Assembly (NCBI GenBank): GCA_023400405.1
Contig: JAEXFD010000005.1
Span: 124,001-188,000, forward strand
DNA: 64,000 nt
Source of the DNA: Pseudomonadota bacterium
GTDB lineage: Bacteria; Pseudomonadota; Alphaproteobacteria; Sphingomonadales; Sphingomonadaceae
Reading direction: 5' to 3'
Shown piece by piece: positions 53,938-62,916 of the stretch; the stretch's first letter is position 1, and each line of letters starts with the position of its first letter. Below the pieces are notes generated by a model, which was given only the letters and a program-made list of their open reading frames with translations, searched no databases and was not told where the DNA came from. A program made the position numbers and the translations under genes.

Positions 53938-54464
53938 TCGAAACCGCGCGCCTGATCCTGCGCCCGCCCGAGCCGCGCGACTGGCCCGCGCTCTATGCGA
54001 TTTGGGCCGATCCTCGGGTCATGGCCGATCTCGGCCCGGTCAAGGACGATGCGGCGAGCGCGGCGACGCTGGCGCGGCATGACGCCTATCGCCACGAAGG
54101 CATCGGCTTCCACAGCGTCGAGCGGCGCGAGGACGGTGCGGTGATCGGCTTTTGCGGGCTCAAGCGCGGCAATCCCGGGACGCCGATCGAAGGCCGGCTC
54201 GAGATCGGCTGGATGTTCGCCGCGCCTTATTGGGGCCAGGGCTATGCCACCGAAGCCGCGCGCGCCAGCCTCGCCTGGGGATGGGCCAACAAGGCCGAGG
54301 ACCGGATCGTCGCGATCACGGCGGCGCGCAATCTCAAGAGCCAGAGGCTGATGGAGAAGATCGGCATGACGCGGCTCGCCGATGGCGATTTCGAGCACCC
54401 GCTCTTCGCGCCCGGCGATCCGCTGCGCCCCACGGTCACCTACGCGGTCGATCGCCCGGCATGA
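53934..54464 (+). CDS. GNAT (RimJ/RimL-like) N-acetyltransferase 1
   Basis: 176 residues. It begins MIETARLILRPPEPRDW, the usual RimJ-type start. The acetyl-CoA-binding segment is around PYWGQGYATEAARASLAWGW (about 98-117), and LMEKIGMTRLADGDFEHP is the end motif. It probably acetylates a small molecule or a protein N-terminus. GTG 53934 overlaps the hemB stop. Its closest relative in the window is the next gene, with which it shares ERREDGA.IGFCGLK. Confidence 0.9.
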   Translation: MIETARLILRPPEPRDWPALYAIWADPRVMADLGPVKDDAASAATLARHDAYRHEGIGFHSVERREDGAVIGFCGLKRGNPGTPIEGRLEIGWMFAAPYWGQGYATEAARASLAWGWANKAEDRIVAITAARNLKSQRLMEKIGMTRLADGDFEHPLFAPGDPLRPTVTYAVDRPA

Positions 54465-54997
54465 TCGACACCGAACGCCTGATCCTGCGCCCCTGGAGCG
54501 ACGCCGATCGCGCACCGTTCCACGCGATGTGCACCGATCCGCGCGTGATCGAATTTCTCGGCCCGCCGCAGACTCGGGCGGAAACCGATGCCGCGGTCGA
54601 TCGCCAGATCGCCTTCCAGCAGCGGCTCGGCCATTGCTTCTGGGCGATCGAGCGGCGCGAGGACGGCGCGTTCCTCGGCTTTTGCGGGCTGAAGCCGGGG
54701 GCCGAGGCGACGCCGATCGCCGGCGAGGTCGAGATCGGCTGGCGCCTTGCCGCCGAGCATTGGGGGCGGGGCTATGCCCGCGAGGCGGCTGAGGCCGGCC
54801 TCGCCTGGGGTTGGCGCAGCCTCGGCGTGGCGCAAATCGCCGCCATCACCGTATTGGGCAATCGCCGCAGCTGGGGCCTGATGGAGCGGCTTGGCATGGT
54901 CCGCGATCCCAATGGCGACTTCGATCATCCGGGCGCGCCCGCGCAATTGCGGGCGCACATCACCTATCGCGCGGCGCGCACCGCGCTTTACGAATAG
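54461..54997 (+). CDS. GNAT (RimJ/RimL-like) N-acetyltransferase 2
   Basis: 178 residues. It begins MIDTERLILRPWSDADR; the acetyl-CoA region is EHWGRGYAREAAEAGLAWGW and the end motif LMERLGMVRDPNGDFDHPG. It aligns along its whole length with the preceding GNAT gene, so the two look like an old tandem duplication. ATG 54461 overlaps the upstream stop (ATGA). Substrate unknown; acceptor-side residues differ between the copies. Confidence 0.9.
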   Translation: MIDTERLILRPWSDADRAPFHAMCTDPRVIEFLGPPQTRAETDAAVDRQIAFQQRLGHCFWAIERREDGAFLGFCGLKPGAEATPIAGEVEIGWRLAAEHWGRGYAREAAEAGLAWGWRSLGVAQIAAITVLGNRRSWGLMERLGMVRDPNGDFDHPGAPAQLRAHITYRAARTALYE

Positions 54998-55167
54998 GAT
55001 TTCGTCTGCTTGCGTTGGCGGCATGATCGCATTCGCCATCACCGGGTCGTCCGTTCCGCGTTCCAAGATCCTCATGGGCGGGGGAAATCCATCCGGACGT
55101 AGCCTAAACTTCCTAAACTTCCGCGCGTCGTTCAGCGGTGCGCAAGCCGATTCGGGTCAGGGCCGCC

Positions 55168-57444
55168 ATGCGCTCTGATCAGGAGGAGGCGGCCATCGAA
55201 GCCAATGTGCATGCGCCGCGCTGGCCCTTCGTCGCGGCGATCCTGACGGGCTCGTTCCTGCTGTTCCTCATTCAGCCGATGGTCGCGCGGATGGCGCTTC
55301 CGCGGCTCGGCGGTGCGCCGGCCGTGTGGAACTCGGCGATGCTGGTCTATCAGGCGCTGCTGCTTGGCGGCTATGCCTATGCCCATTGGCTGGGCCGAGT
55401 CCGCCCGCGGATGCAGGCGGCGATCCATGGCGCGGTGCTGCTGGTCGCGGCGCTGTGGCTGCCGATCGGCCTCACGGCGATGCAGCTTCCCGCCGACGCC
55501 CAGCCCGCGCTCTGGGTGCCCTGGCTGCTTGTCGCCTCGATCGGCCCGCTGTTCTTCGCCGTCTCGGCGCAGGCACCGCTGCTCCAGCGCTGGTACAGCC
55601 TGGCGAGCCATGGCCGCGATCCCTACGCCCTGTACGCAGCGTCGAACATCGGCAGCTTCGGCGGGCTGATCGCCTATCCGCTGCTCGTCGAGCCGCTGCT
55701 CGCCCTGCGCGCGCAGAGTTGGCTGTGGACCGCGGGCTATGTCCTGGTCTTGCTGCTCGTCGCGGCCTGCGCCGTCCGCCTGCCGCGCCAGGAAGAGGGG
55801 CAGCCGCACGTCGCGCACCACAGCCCGCCGCCTGGCCGCCGCCGGATCGCGCACTGGATCGCGCTCGCCTTGGTGCCTTCGGGGCTGATGCTGGCGACCA
55901 CGACCTTCCTCACCACCGATATCGTCGCGATGCCGCTGCTCTGGGTGCTGCCGCTCGGGCTGTACCTGCTCAGCTTCCCCGTCGCCTTCCGCAGCGCCAC
56001 CACGCTGCCGGTGTTGCTGCGCCGATTCGCGCCAGTGGTCATCCTGCTATTCGGCGCGGCGCTGATCGCCGGGCATGAGGCGCTGGCCTATCTCAATGCC
56101 CTGATCGGCCTGTTGCTGCTCTTCGTCGTCGCAGTGGCGCTGCACACGCGTCTCTATCAACTGCGCCCGGCGCCCGATCGGCTGACCGGCTTCTATCTCG
56201 CCATGTCGGTCGGCGGGGCGCTCGGCGGCGTGTTTGCCGGGCTGCTCGCGCCGGTGCTGTTCGACTGGACCTACGAATATCCGCTGCTGGTCTTCGCGGC
56301 TGGGGCGCTGGCGCCGCAATCCTTCCTGCTGCCCGTCACTGCCCGGCTGTGGCGGCGTCATGGCCGCCTGAAGTTGCTGGGAATGGCCGTGATCGTTGGG
56401 TTGCTGGCCTGGATCGGCATCTTCGATCCCGGAGGCTTTCTCGGCGCCTATCACGAGTCGATCGCTTTCCTCTGCGTTGCGCTGGTCGGGCTCGCTGCGA
56501 TCGGTCGACGTTCGGCCTATCTCATCGCCCTGGCCGGCGGGCTGGTGCTGTTCGGCGGCTATCGTGCCGCCACCCTCTCGCTCAGCGACGCGCGCACGCG
56601 CAGCTATTTCGGGGTTTATACCGTCATCGAGACGCCCACCGAGCGCCAGCTCGCCCATGGCACGACGCTGCACGGCATCCAGCTCAAGGGCGCGCGCGCG
56701 ACCACCCCGACGACCTATTACGTGCCCGATTCGGGGATCGGCAAGGCGATGCAGGCGCTGCCCGAGCTCTACGGACCCGCCGCACGGGTCGGCGTGGTCG
56801 GCCTCGGCACCGGCACGCTGGCCTGCTACGCGCAGCCTGGTCAGGCCTGGCGCTTCTTCGAGATCGATCCGGCGATGGTGCGGATCGCGCGCGACAAGTT
56901 CAGCTTCCTGCGCCGCTGCGCGCCCCAGGTCGCGATCACGCTCGGCGATGCGCGCCTGCGCCTCGCCGAATCGCAGCCGGCCAGCCTCGATCTGCTCGCG
57001 CTCGACGCCTTCTCGTCGGATACGGTGCCGATGCATCTGCTGACGCGCGAGGCGTTCGCCACCTATCGCCGCGTGCTCGCTCCAAACGGGCTGCTGCTCG
57101 TCCACATCTCGAATCGCTTCATGGCGCTGGCCCCGGTGGTCGGGGCGGAGGCGCGCACCGATGGCTGGGCGGCGGCGAAGCTCGCCTTCGTTCCCGGCAT
57201 GGAGTTCGTCGCCAGCCCGGGGCCCGGCGGCGGCACACGCGTGCGCGGCCAGCAACCCGAGGCTGAATCGGCCTCCGAATGGCTGGCGCTGAGCCCCGAT
57301 CGCGCCACGCTCCGGCAGCTTGAGGCGCTGGGCGGCGGCTGGGTGCCGCTCGGCAGCTATCCGGGCTTTACGCCCTGGACCGACGATTATGCCTCGGTGC
57401 TGCCGGTCATGCGACTGCTGCACCCAGGGCTGGCGGAGGACTAG
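55168..57444 (+). CDS. Fused MFS / spermidine-synthase-like membrane protein
   Basis: About 758 residues. The N-terminal part (to about 480) has 13-14 hydrophobic segments (FVAAILTGSFLLFLIQPMVA first). The C-terminal about 250 residues are a Rossmann methyltransferase-like domain with VGVVGLGTGTLACYA, FFEIDPAMVRIARDKF and LLALDAFSSDTVPMHLL. This is the fused MFS/spermidine synthase family; aminopropyl transfer has not been established for it. ATG 55168 is preferred over GTG 55138. The stop overlaps that of the convergent lipoprotein gene. Confidence 0.9.
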   Translation: MRSDQEEAAIEANVHAPRWPFVAAILTGSFLLFLIQPMVARMALPRLGGAPAVWNSAMLVYQALLLGGYAYAHWLGRVRPRMQAAIHGAVLLVAALWLPIGLTAMQLPADAQPALWVPWLLVASIGPLFFAVSAQAPLLQRWYSLASHGRDPYALYAASNIGSFGGLIAYPLLVEPLLALRAQSWLWTAGYVLVLLLVAACAVRLPRQEEGQPHVAHHSPPPGRRRIAHWIALALVPSGLMLATTTFLTTDIVAMPLLWVLPLGLYLLSFPVAFRSATTLPVLLRRFAPVVILLFGAALIAGHEALAYLNALIGLLLLFVVAVALHTRLYQLRPAPDRLTGFYLAMSVGGALGGVFAGLLAPVLFDWTYEYPLLVFAAGALAPQSFLLPVTARLWRRHGRLKLLGMAVIVGLLAWIGIFDPGGFLGAYHESIAFLCVALVGLAAIGRRSAYLIALAGGLVLFGGYRAATLSLSDARTRSYFGVYTVIETPTERQLAHGTTLHGIQLKGARATTPTTYYVPDSGIGKAMQALPELYGPAARVGVVGLGTGTLACYAQPGQAWRFFEIDPAMVRIARDKFSFLRRCAPQVAITLGDARLRLAESQPASLDLLALDAFSSDTVPMHLLTREAFATYRRVLAPNGLLLVHISNRFMALAPVVGAEARTDGWAAAKLAFVPGMEFVASPGPGGGTRVRGQQPEAESASEWLALSPDRATLRQLEALGGGWVPLGSYPGFTPWTDDYASVLPVMRLLHPGLAED

Positions 57445-57932
57445 GTGCCGCCGATCGTCTTTTCGAGCGCGTCGATCCGGGCCTGCTGGCCCGTCGATGC
57501 CGTCTCGGCCTCGGCGATCGCCGCGTCGAGCGCGGGGTAGGGCGGTTGGCCGGCCTGGCCCCGCTCGATCGCCAGCTGCTCGAGTTCCTCGAGCGCGTCG
57601 ACGGCGGGCTTCCGCAGCGCGCCGAGGCTCGCCATCGCCACCTGGGCGTCGAGCCAGCGCTCCGATCCCGGCGCGAGGCCCTGCGCCAGCGCGATCTTCG
57701 CCTCGGCATCCTGCGCGCCGGCGGCGAAGGCGCGGGCGGACGAATCGAGGGTCGCCCGGATCGCGGCGATCTTCTGGTCGAGCGCCGCATCGGGAGTCGC
57801 GACCGCTACCGGCCGGTCGGGCTCGGCAAGGCTCTGCGATTCGATCGGGCGGGGGAGGAGCGAGGGATATTTTCCCGTGCTCTGGGAGCAGCCCGCAAGG
57901 GCGGCAAGGCTCAGCAGGAGAAGGAACCGCAT
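57441..57932 (-). CDS. Lipoprotein of unknown function
   Basis: 163 residues. MRFLLLLSLAALAGCSQS is a lipoprotein signal with lipobox LAGC (Cys about 15). The mature part is helical (DQKIAAIRATLDSSARAFAA, KIALAQGLAPGSERWLDAQV) and could form a coiled coil; no known domain was recognised. ATG 57932 is used; a frame to 57968 lies upstream of the signal. It is divergent from tRNA-Arg and convergent with the fused MFS gene (4-bp overlap of stops). Confidence 0.8.
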   Translation of the reverse strand: MRFLLLLSLAALAGCSQSTGKYPSLLPRPIESQSLAEPDRPVAVATPDAALDQKIAAIRATLDSSARAFAAGAQDAEAKIALAQGLAPGSERWLDAQVAMASLGALRKPAVDALEELEQLAIERGQAGQPPYPALDAAIAEAETASTGQQARIDALEKTIGGT

Positions 57933-57973
57933 GGCCGCTGCTCTATGCGTGTGGAAAAGCGTGCGCAACGGGC

Positions 57974-58002
57974 TTGCGCGATCCGAAAAGCGCTTCTAAA
58001 GG
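57974..58002 (+). promoter_or_regulatory. Candidate promoter of tRNA-Arg
   Basis: TTGCGC (57974-57979), 17-bp spacer, TAAAGG (57997-58002), placing the start site about 8 nt before the tRNA 5' end. A fair but not perfect match. Confidence 0.4.
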
Positions 58003-58016
58003 CACCCCTCCACAGC

Positions 58017-58093
58017 GCGCCCGTAGCTCAGCTGGATAGAGCATCAGACTACGAATCTGAGGGTCGGACGTTCGAATCGTTCCGGGCGCGCCA
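58017..58093 (+). tRNA. tRNA-Arg (anticodon ACG)
   Basis: 77 nt. The acceptor GCGCCCG pairs with CGGGCGC; the anticodon loop contains CTACGAA; the T arm reads ACGTTCGAATCGT. The 3' CCA is encoded. An ACG anticodon is presumably deaminated to inosine. A terminator follows directly. Confidence 0.97.
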
Positions 58094-58095
58094 AA

Positions 58096-58136
58096 CAACC
58101 CCCGCCGGCCCATGGCCTTGCGGGGGTTTGTTTTTC
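58096..58136 (+). terminator. Rho-independent terminator of tRNA-Arg
   Basis: AACCCCCGC pairs with GCGGGGGTTT around an inner GGCC-CAT-GGCC hairpin, followed by GTTTTTC. It may also serve the small minus-strand gene that ends at 58143. Confidence 0.85.
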
Positions 58137-58142
58137 AGGGCC

Positions 58143-58355
58143 TCAATCCGGCACGTCGAAGCTGTCGAGGATCTTGGCACCCGCCATGAACACGGCGATC
58201 GGGCAGAGCGCGAACAGGATCCAGCCGCCCCAGCCCGGAAAGCGCGAAAGATAGTGCACGCCGCGCTCGGTCGCGCCGCAGGCGAGGCCATAGATTACCA
58301 GAAACGCTTCGAACTTGGTCTTGATCATGAACAGGCGTCGGAAGCGATACAGCAT
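58143..58355 (-). CDS. Small membrane protein of unknown function
   Basis: 70 residues (61 if ATG 58328 is used). Two hydrophobic stretches: AFLVIYGLACGATERG and GGWILFALCPIAVFMAGA. The start MIKTKFEAFLVIYGL with a following GVHYL is a pattern I associate with short sphingomonad membrane proteins, but no function is known. It ends right at the tRNA-Arg terminator. Confidence 0.65.
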   Translation of the reverse strand: MLYRFRRLFMIKTKFEAFLVIYGLACGATERGVHYLSRFPGWGGWILFALCPIAVFMAGAKILDSFDVPD

Positions 58356-58419
58356 GCCGAACGCCTAGCAAGCTGTGGGCCAATGGCCGAAATCCGTGGG
58401 TTCGCTCGAAAGAATATGG

Positions 58420-59682
58420 TTACCTGTCAATTAACTCGACAGTTCCGACCGTCTCCAGAAGCGCCCGCCGCGCGGCTTCGATCCGCTCGATCAGCACCGG
58501 ATCGGCGATCGCATCGAAGGCGATCGCCTCCGGCCAATGGCGCTCGACCACCGCTGCGATCCGATCGAGCTTCGCCGCATCGACGAGGAAGCGAGGGTCG
58601 ATCGTCGCCGGATCGGCGACCACGCGCAATCTCAGGCAGGCCGGGCCGCCGCCATTGGCCATCGACTGCCGCACATCGACCACTTCGATTCGCCGGATCG
58701 GTCCGTTTCCGGCGACATGCGCCTCCAGCCATCGCCAGACTGCCGGAGTTTCGCGCGCTTCGCTCGGGACGATCAGCGCAGTCTCGCCGGAGCGCAAGGT
58801 GACGAGCTGGGCGTTGAACAGATAGGAGCGAATCGCATCGGCAAGGCTTACCTCCGCCGCCGGCACCTCGACGATCTCCACTTCGGGCAGCGCGGCCCGG
58901 AGCTGATCGTAGAATCGATCCTTGTCGGCAAAGGCCTGTTCATGGGCGAACAGGACCCGGCCGTTGGCGACCGCGACGACGTCGTTGTGGAAGGCGCCCG
59001 CCGCGATCGCCGCTTCCGATTGCTGGACGAACAGCGCCTGGCGAACGCCGTGCCGCCGCGCGATCGCCGCGCTCGCATCCGGATGCTGACGGGCCGGATA
59101 GGGCCCGCCGGAAATGCCGTAGACGAACACCTCGACGCCCGGCGCGTCATGCGTCGGCGCCAGTCGCATGTGGTTGGCCGCGCCCTCGTCGCCGAACGGG
59201 GCGGGCACCGGCCCGTGCACCACGAAGGCGGAGTCTGCGAACGCGAGGCGGAGCTGCGCCAGCGTCTCGGGCCATTCGTGGCTGCGGTGCGGCATCGTCA
59301 CCAGATTGGCGACGCTGAGATGGCACTTGCCATCGGCGGCATCGGGGGCGGGCGACACGGTCGCGGCGTTCGCCGCCCACATCGCGGAGGCGCTCAGGGC
59401 CTGAGCCTGGCTGTGCGGAGGGGATTCGTCGTAGCGCAGCCCGAGCTGTGCCAGCCATGCGTGATCCGGCCGGGCATGTGGCAGCAAGATTCCCTGGTGC
59501 AGCCCGAGCGTGAGGTTGGCGCGCATCTTGGCGATGCCCTGAAGCGCCGCTTCGCGCGGATGGGCCGTCGCCCCCCGATTCCGCGTCGCCGCCAGGTTGC
59601 CCGGGCTCAATCCGGCATAATTGTGACTCGGGCCGATGATACCGTCGAAATTGATTTCGACGAGGCCGGTCGCTGGCACCAT
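58420..59682 (-). CDS. astB: N-succinylarginine dihydrolase
   Basis: About 420 residues. VEINFDGIIGPSHNYAGLSP is the family N-terminus. The catalytic residues are the His in AGAFHNDVVAVANG and the nucleophile Cys in NGGGPACLRLRV (about 345). It splits N2-succinylarginine to succinylornithine, CO2 and ammonia, step two of the AST arginine-degradation pathway. The start is ATG 59682, 7 nt after the astA stop; ATG 59703 would overlap astA by 14 nt. It is last of the three-gene ast operon here. Confidence 0.95.
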   Translation of the reverse strand: MVPATGLVEINFDGIIGPSHNYAGLSPGNLAATRNRGATAHPREAALQGIAKMRANLTLGLHQGILLPHARPDHAWLAQLGLRYDESPPHSQAQALSASAMWAANAATVSPAPDAADGKCHLSVANLVTMPHRSHEWPETLAQLRLAFADSAFVVHGPVPAPFGDEGAANHMRLAPTHDAPGVEVFVYGISGGPYPARQHPDASAAIARRHGVRQALFVQQSEAAIAAGAFHNDVVAVANGRVLFAHEQAFADKDRFYDQLRAALPEVEIVEVPAAEVSLADAIRSYLFNAQLVTLRSGETALIVPSEARETPAVWRWLEAHVAGNGPIRRIEVVDVRQSMANGGGPACLRLRVVADPATIDPRFLVDAAKLDRIAAVVERHWPEAIAFDAIADPVLIERIEAARRALLETVGTVELIDR

Positions 59683-59689
59683 CCCGGGC

Positions 59690-60700
59690 TCAGCGGCCGA
59701 CATGCAGCACGTCATCGCCGGCGCGGACCCCCAGCAGGCTTGCTGCGTCGGGATCGATCGAGACGCCGCCGTCGCTCGCTGCGACGCGGCCCTGCACCAC
59801 TCGGAAGCGGGCGAGTTTGCCGCTTGCGATCAGTGCCGGCTCGCCACCCGGCGCCACCGATGCCACGCGTGCCGGTTTGGCGTCACGCACCGTGCGGACC
59901 TGGTCCGTCCGGGCGGTCATCGTCGGTCCGCCATCGAAGATGTCGACATAGCGCTCCCAGGCGAAGCCCTCATTCTCGAGCATCCGCATCGCGGCGCGGC
60001 CCGAAGGATGGGGGAGGCCGATCACGCTGCGCGCATGTTCGGAGAGCATCGCCGTGTAGATCGGATGCTTGGGCATCAGATCCGCGATGAACTGGTTGCC
60101 ATGGACGGCATTGAAGCTGTCCGCCTCCTGGAACCCCATGCCGAAGAACCGCCCGGCAACGCCATCCCAGAACGGCGATCCGCCGGCTTCGTCGATCACG
60201 CCCCGCAATTCGGCAAGCACCTGATCGGCGAAGCGCGCGCGGTGCGCGGCGATGAACAGGTACCGGCTGCGCGCGAGCAACAGCCCCAATCCACCGGCAC
60301 GCTCGTTGGGATGGAGGAACAGGCCGCCGACTTCGCTGCAGCCCTCGAGATCGTTGACCAGGCTGAGCGTCTCGGCACGAAAGGTGCGGCCGAGCTCCTG
60401 GCTGTGCTTGGTCTCGGTGGCGATGCGATAGGAATAAAAAGGCCATTTCTGGCCCACTGCCGTGAAGATCTGGCAAGTGCCGCGCACTTCCCCGGTCTCG
60501 GCATTTTCGAGGACGAGCACGAAGACGTCGTCGGCCTGCTCATCCATCCCGCGATCGAAGGCCGCGTGGCTGCGCGCGAGCTTGGCGCGCAGCACGTCCT
60601 TTTCGGGCTGGAGGTTGGTGAAGCCGCCACCGGTGAGCTTCGCCATTTCATACAGCGCCTGGAGGTCCTCGTCGCGCGCGGCGCGGATCACGAAGCTCAT
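59690..60700 (-). CDS. astA: Arginine N-succinyltransferase
   Basis: 336 residues, single-subunit AstA: FVIRAARDEDLQALYEMAKL, GGGFTNLQPEKD, SEVGGLFLHPNERAGGLGLL and WDGVAGRFFGMGFQEADSF. It succinylates L-arginine from succinyl-CoA, the first AST step. Its ATG overlaps the stop of the M20 hydrolase (ATGA), and astB follows. astC and astD are outside the window or absent. Confidence 0.96.
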   Translation of the reverse strand: MSFVIRAARDEDLQALYEMAKLTGGGFTNLQPEKDVLRAKLARSHAAFDRGMDEQADDVFVLVLENAETGEVRGTCQIFTAVGQKWPFYSYRIATETKHSQELGRTFRAETLSLVNDLEGCSEVGGLFLHPNERAGGLGLLLARSRYLFIAAHRARFADQVLAELRGVIDEAGGSPFWDGVAGRFFGMGFQEADSFNAVHGNQFIADLMPKHPIYTAMLSEHARSVIGLPHPSGRAAMRMLENEGFAWERYVDIFDGGPTMTARTDQVRTVRDAKPARVASVAPGGEPALIASGKLARFRVVQGRVAASDGGVSIDPDAASLLGVRAGDDVLHVGR

Positions 60701-61905
60701 GGCCGACCCTTTTCAGCGATTCGCAGGATGGTCAGCGCGGACAGGGCGGCACGCTCGGGCAGGCTCTCGGGTATCAGAAATTCCTCCGCACTATGGATCA
60801 GGCCCCCGCGTGCGCCCATCGTGTCGACCACGGGGACGCCGCAGGCAGCGATATTGTTGCCGTCGCACACCCCGCCGCTGAACTTCCATTCGATTGGGAT
60901 GCCGAGATCGGCGCCGGCCTCGCGGACCAGCGCGAACAGCCGCTCGGCGCCCGCATCGATCGGCTTGGGCGGGCGATTGAAGCTGCCATGGACTTCGACG
61001 CGGACGTCGTGCGCCGCCATCACCGCCGCCGTAGCGGTATCGAGCGCAGCCTGGGCGGCGGCGATCGCCTCGGCATCACGAGGCCGAAAATTGACGCGCA
61101 GCAGCGCAAAGTCGGGCACGACGTTGTTGGGCCCGCCCCCTTCGATCCGCGCCGGGTTCACGGCGAGGCCCGGCGCCTTCGCCGCGGCCAGCCGCAGGGC
61201 GAGATCGGCGGCGGCGACCAGGGCGTTTCGCCCCTCGTCCGGATTCCGCCCCGCGTGCGCGGACTTGCCACGCACGACGATCGAGAAATTGCCGGTGCCG
61301 CCGCGCGCGCCGGCAAGCGTGCCGTCGGGCAGCGCGGGCTCATAGGTCAGGGCCGCGACCTTGCCTCCCGCCGCGCGGGCGATCAGACCGGCGGAAGAGA
61401 AGGAGCCGGTCTCCTCGTCCGAGTTGATCAGCACCTCATAGCCGATGCGCGCCGCCAGCGAGCTCGTCTCGATCGCTTCGAGCGCGGCGAGCATCAGCGC
61501 GAGGCCGCCTTTCATGTCGGCCGAGCCGGGGGCATTGAGGCTTCCGTCCGCCAGCCACCGCCCGACCTGGAAGGCGTGATCGGCCCCATAGACCGTATCC
61601 ATATGCCCTGTGAACAGCATCTGCACCGACGCTTCGGGCCGCACCGTCAGATGAAGGTGCCGGCCATGCGCGATCTCCTCGACCCGCCCGTCGGAGGTCA
61701 CCGCCGTGACCGGATCGGGATCGATCAGGACGAGTTCGCCTGGAAGTGCGGAAAAGCCATCCGCGAGCGATTCCGCCATCCGTTTCAGCCCGGCGAGGTT
61801 GCGCGTCCCGCTGTTGATCGCGGTCCAGGCTTCGGTCCGGGCGAGCATCGGCGACTCACCTGCGCGCTCGATCGAGGCGCGCTCGTTGGCGGAAAGGTCG
61901 GTCAT
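60697..61905 (-). CDS. M20 family metallopeptidase-type hydrolase, carboxypeptidase G2-like
   Basis: 402 residues. Metal ligands are visible in FTGHMDTVYG, APGSADMKGGLA, NSDEETGSFSS and the late GLIHSAEEFL. The dimerisation insert sits between GTGNFSIVVRGKSAHAGRNP and RVNFRPRDAEA. It is the first gene of the ast operon, overlapping astA; a hydrolase in this position recurs in some alphaproteobacterial ast clusters. It may replace or supplement AstE (succinylglutamate desuccinylase), but this is inference. Confidence 0.92.
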   Translation of the reverse strand: MTDLSANERASIERAGESPMLARTEAWTAINSGTRNLAGLKRMAESLADGFSALPGELVLIDPDPVTAVTSDGRVEEIAHGRHLHLTVRPEASVQMLFTGHMDTVYGADHAFQVGRWLADGSLNAPGSADMKGGLALMLAALEAIETSSLAARIGYEVLINSDEETGSFSSAGLIARAAGGKVAALTYEPALPDGTLAGARGGTGNFSIVVRGKSAHAGRNPDEGRNALVAAADLALRLAAAKAPGLAVNPARIEGGGPNNVVPDFALLRVNFRPRDAEAIAAAQAALDTATAAVMAAHDVRVEVHGSFNRPPKPIDAGAERLFALVREAGADLGIPIEWKFSGGVCDGNNIAACGVPVVDTMGARGGLIHSAEEFLIPESLPERAALSALTILRIAEKGRP

Positions 61906-61971
61906 TTCGGGGTCGTAGCGCGAACCCGCCGGGGTTGAACACCCCCGCTGTTTTGCTGCGCCTATAGCCGG

Positions 61972-62874
61972 TCAGAAATCGACGACCAGCGCCGCGCGGC
62001 TAGTCGTATCGGTGGTGCGCCGGCCATCGGGAGGCGCGCTTTCATACTGCATCGTGTAGCTGAACTGCGCCGAAAGCGGCCCGATCAACCGCGCGAGCAG
62101 GGCCGACTTCGAAGAGACGGTGCTGTTCGCCTGCTGCAGATAGGCCGATGCGTTCTGCGTTACCGAGATGCCCTTGCTGAGCTTCCAGCCGAAATCGAGG
62201 CTGCCGCGCGCTGCGGCGGCGCTCTCATTGCCTTCGTTCGCGCTGTCGACGAACCGCGTGTAGCGAAACGCCGGCCCCAGCTCGACATCGAGCTTCACCG
62301 CCGGCGATCGAATGGCGCTGTAGCCGATTCCACTCGACAGCGAGATGCGATCGCTGAACCCCGAAAATCGGTCGCTTTCATATTGCGCTGCCCCATAGAG
62401 ATAGGCGCGATCGTCGAACTTCCAGTTTGGTTCGTAAGCAGCGAGGTAGCGCTCGCGCGTGGTGAGGCCCAGGCTTTCCTGATAATCGGCCTGGAGGCGG
62501 ACCTTGTGCCGCCACTCCAGCCCCTCGCGCTTGACTTCGGCCGCCGCGGTGACGCCGACATTCTCGGTATTGCCGGTGGTGATATAGCCGCCGAGTTCGG
62601 CATGGCCCTTGATCAGGTCGAAGAAGTCGGCGTTCTGGATCTTGGCCTGAGCCTTGCGTAGCCGCTCGTTGCGCCAGTCGGTCGCGATCTTCACGACCTG
62701 GTCGGCGGTGTCGGGCGCGGCCGAGCGCGCATATTTTACGATCACCGCGACGTCGTTCTCGTTGCCCGACTCCATTGCGGCATCCAGCATCGCCTTGATC
62801 GTCGGCGGAATCGTCGGATCCCCGCCCGAGGCGTTGGCAAGCAGCAGCGGAAAGGCGATCAGCAGGGCACGCAT
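61972..62874 (-). CDS. DUF481 family outer-membrane protein
   Basis: 300 residues. The signal peptide is short (MRALLIAFPLLLANASG). An N-terminal helical region (about 25-85) leads to a beta-barrel of alternating strands (GYITTGNTENVGVTAAAEVK and WRHKVRLQADYQESLGLT), ending in the OM-typical phenylalanine (LVVDF). DUF481 is a barrel of about 210-250 residues with unknown role. It lies upstream of the ast operon on the same strand, with a 66-nt gap. Confidence 0.88.
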   Translation of the reverse strand: MRALLIAFPLLLANASGGDPTIPPTIKAMLDAAMESGNENDVAVIVKYARSAAPDTADQVVKIATDWRNERLRKAQAKIQNADFFDLIKGHAELGGYITTGNTENVGVTAAAEVKREGLEWRHKVRLQADYQESLGLTTRERYLAAYEPNWKFDDRAYLYGAAQYESDRFSGFSDRISLSSGIGYSAIRSPAVKLDVELGPAFRYTRFVDSANEGNESAAAARGSLDFGWKLSKGISVTQNASAYLQQANSTVSSKSALLARLIGPLSAQFSYTMQYESAPPDGRRTTDTTSRAALVVDF

Positions 62875-62916
62875 CGGTCGCGCCTCTAAGCATGCGACTC
62901 GGGCGAGAATAGGGCC

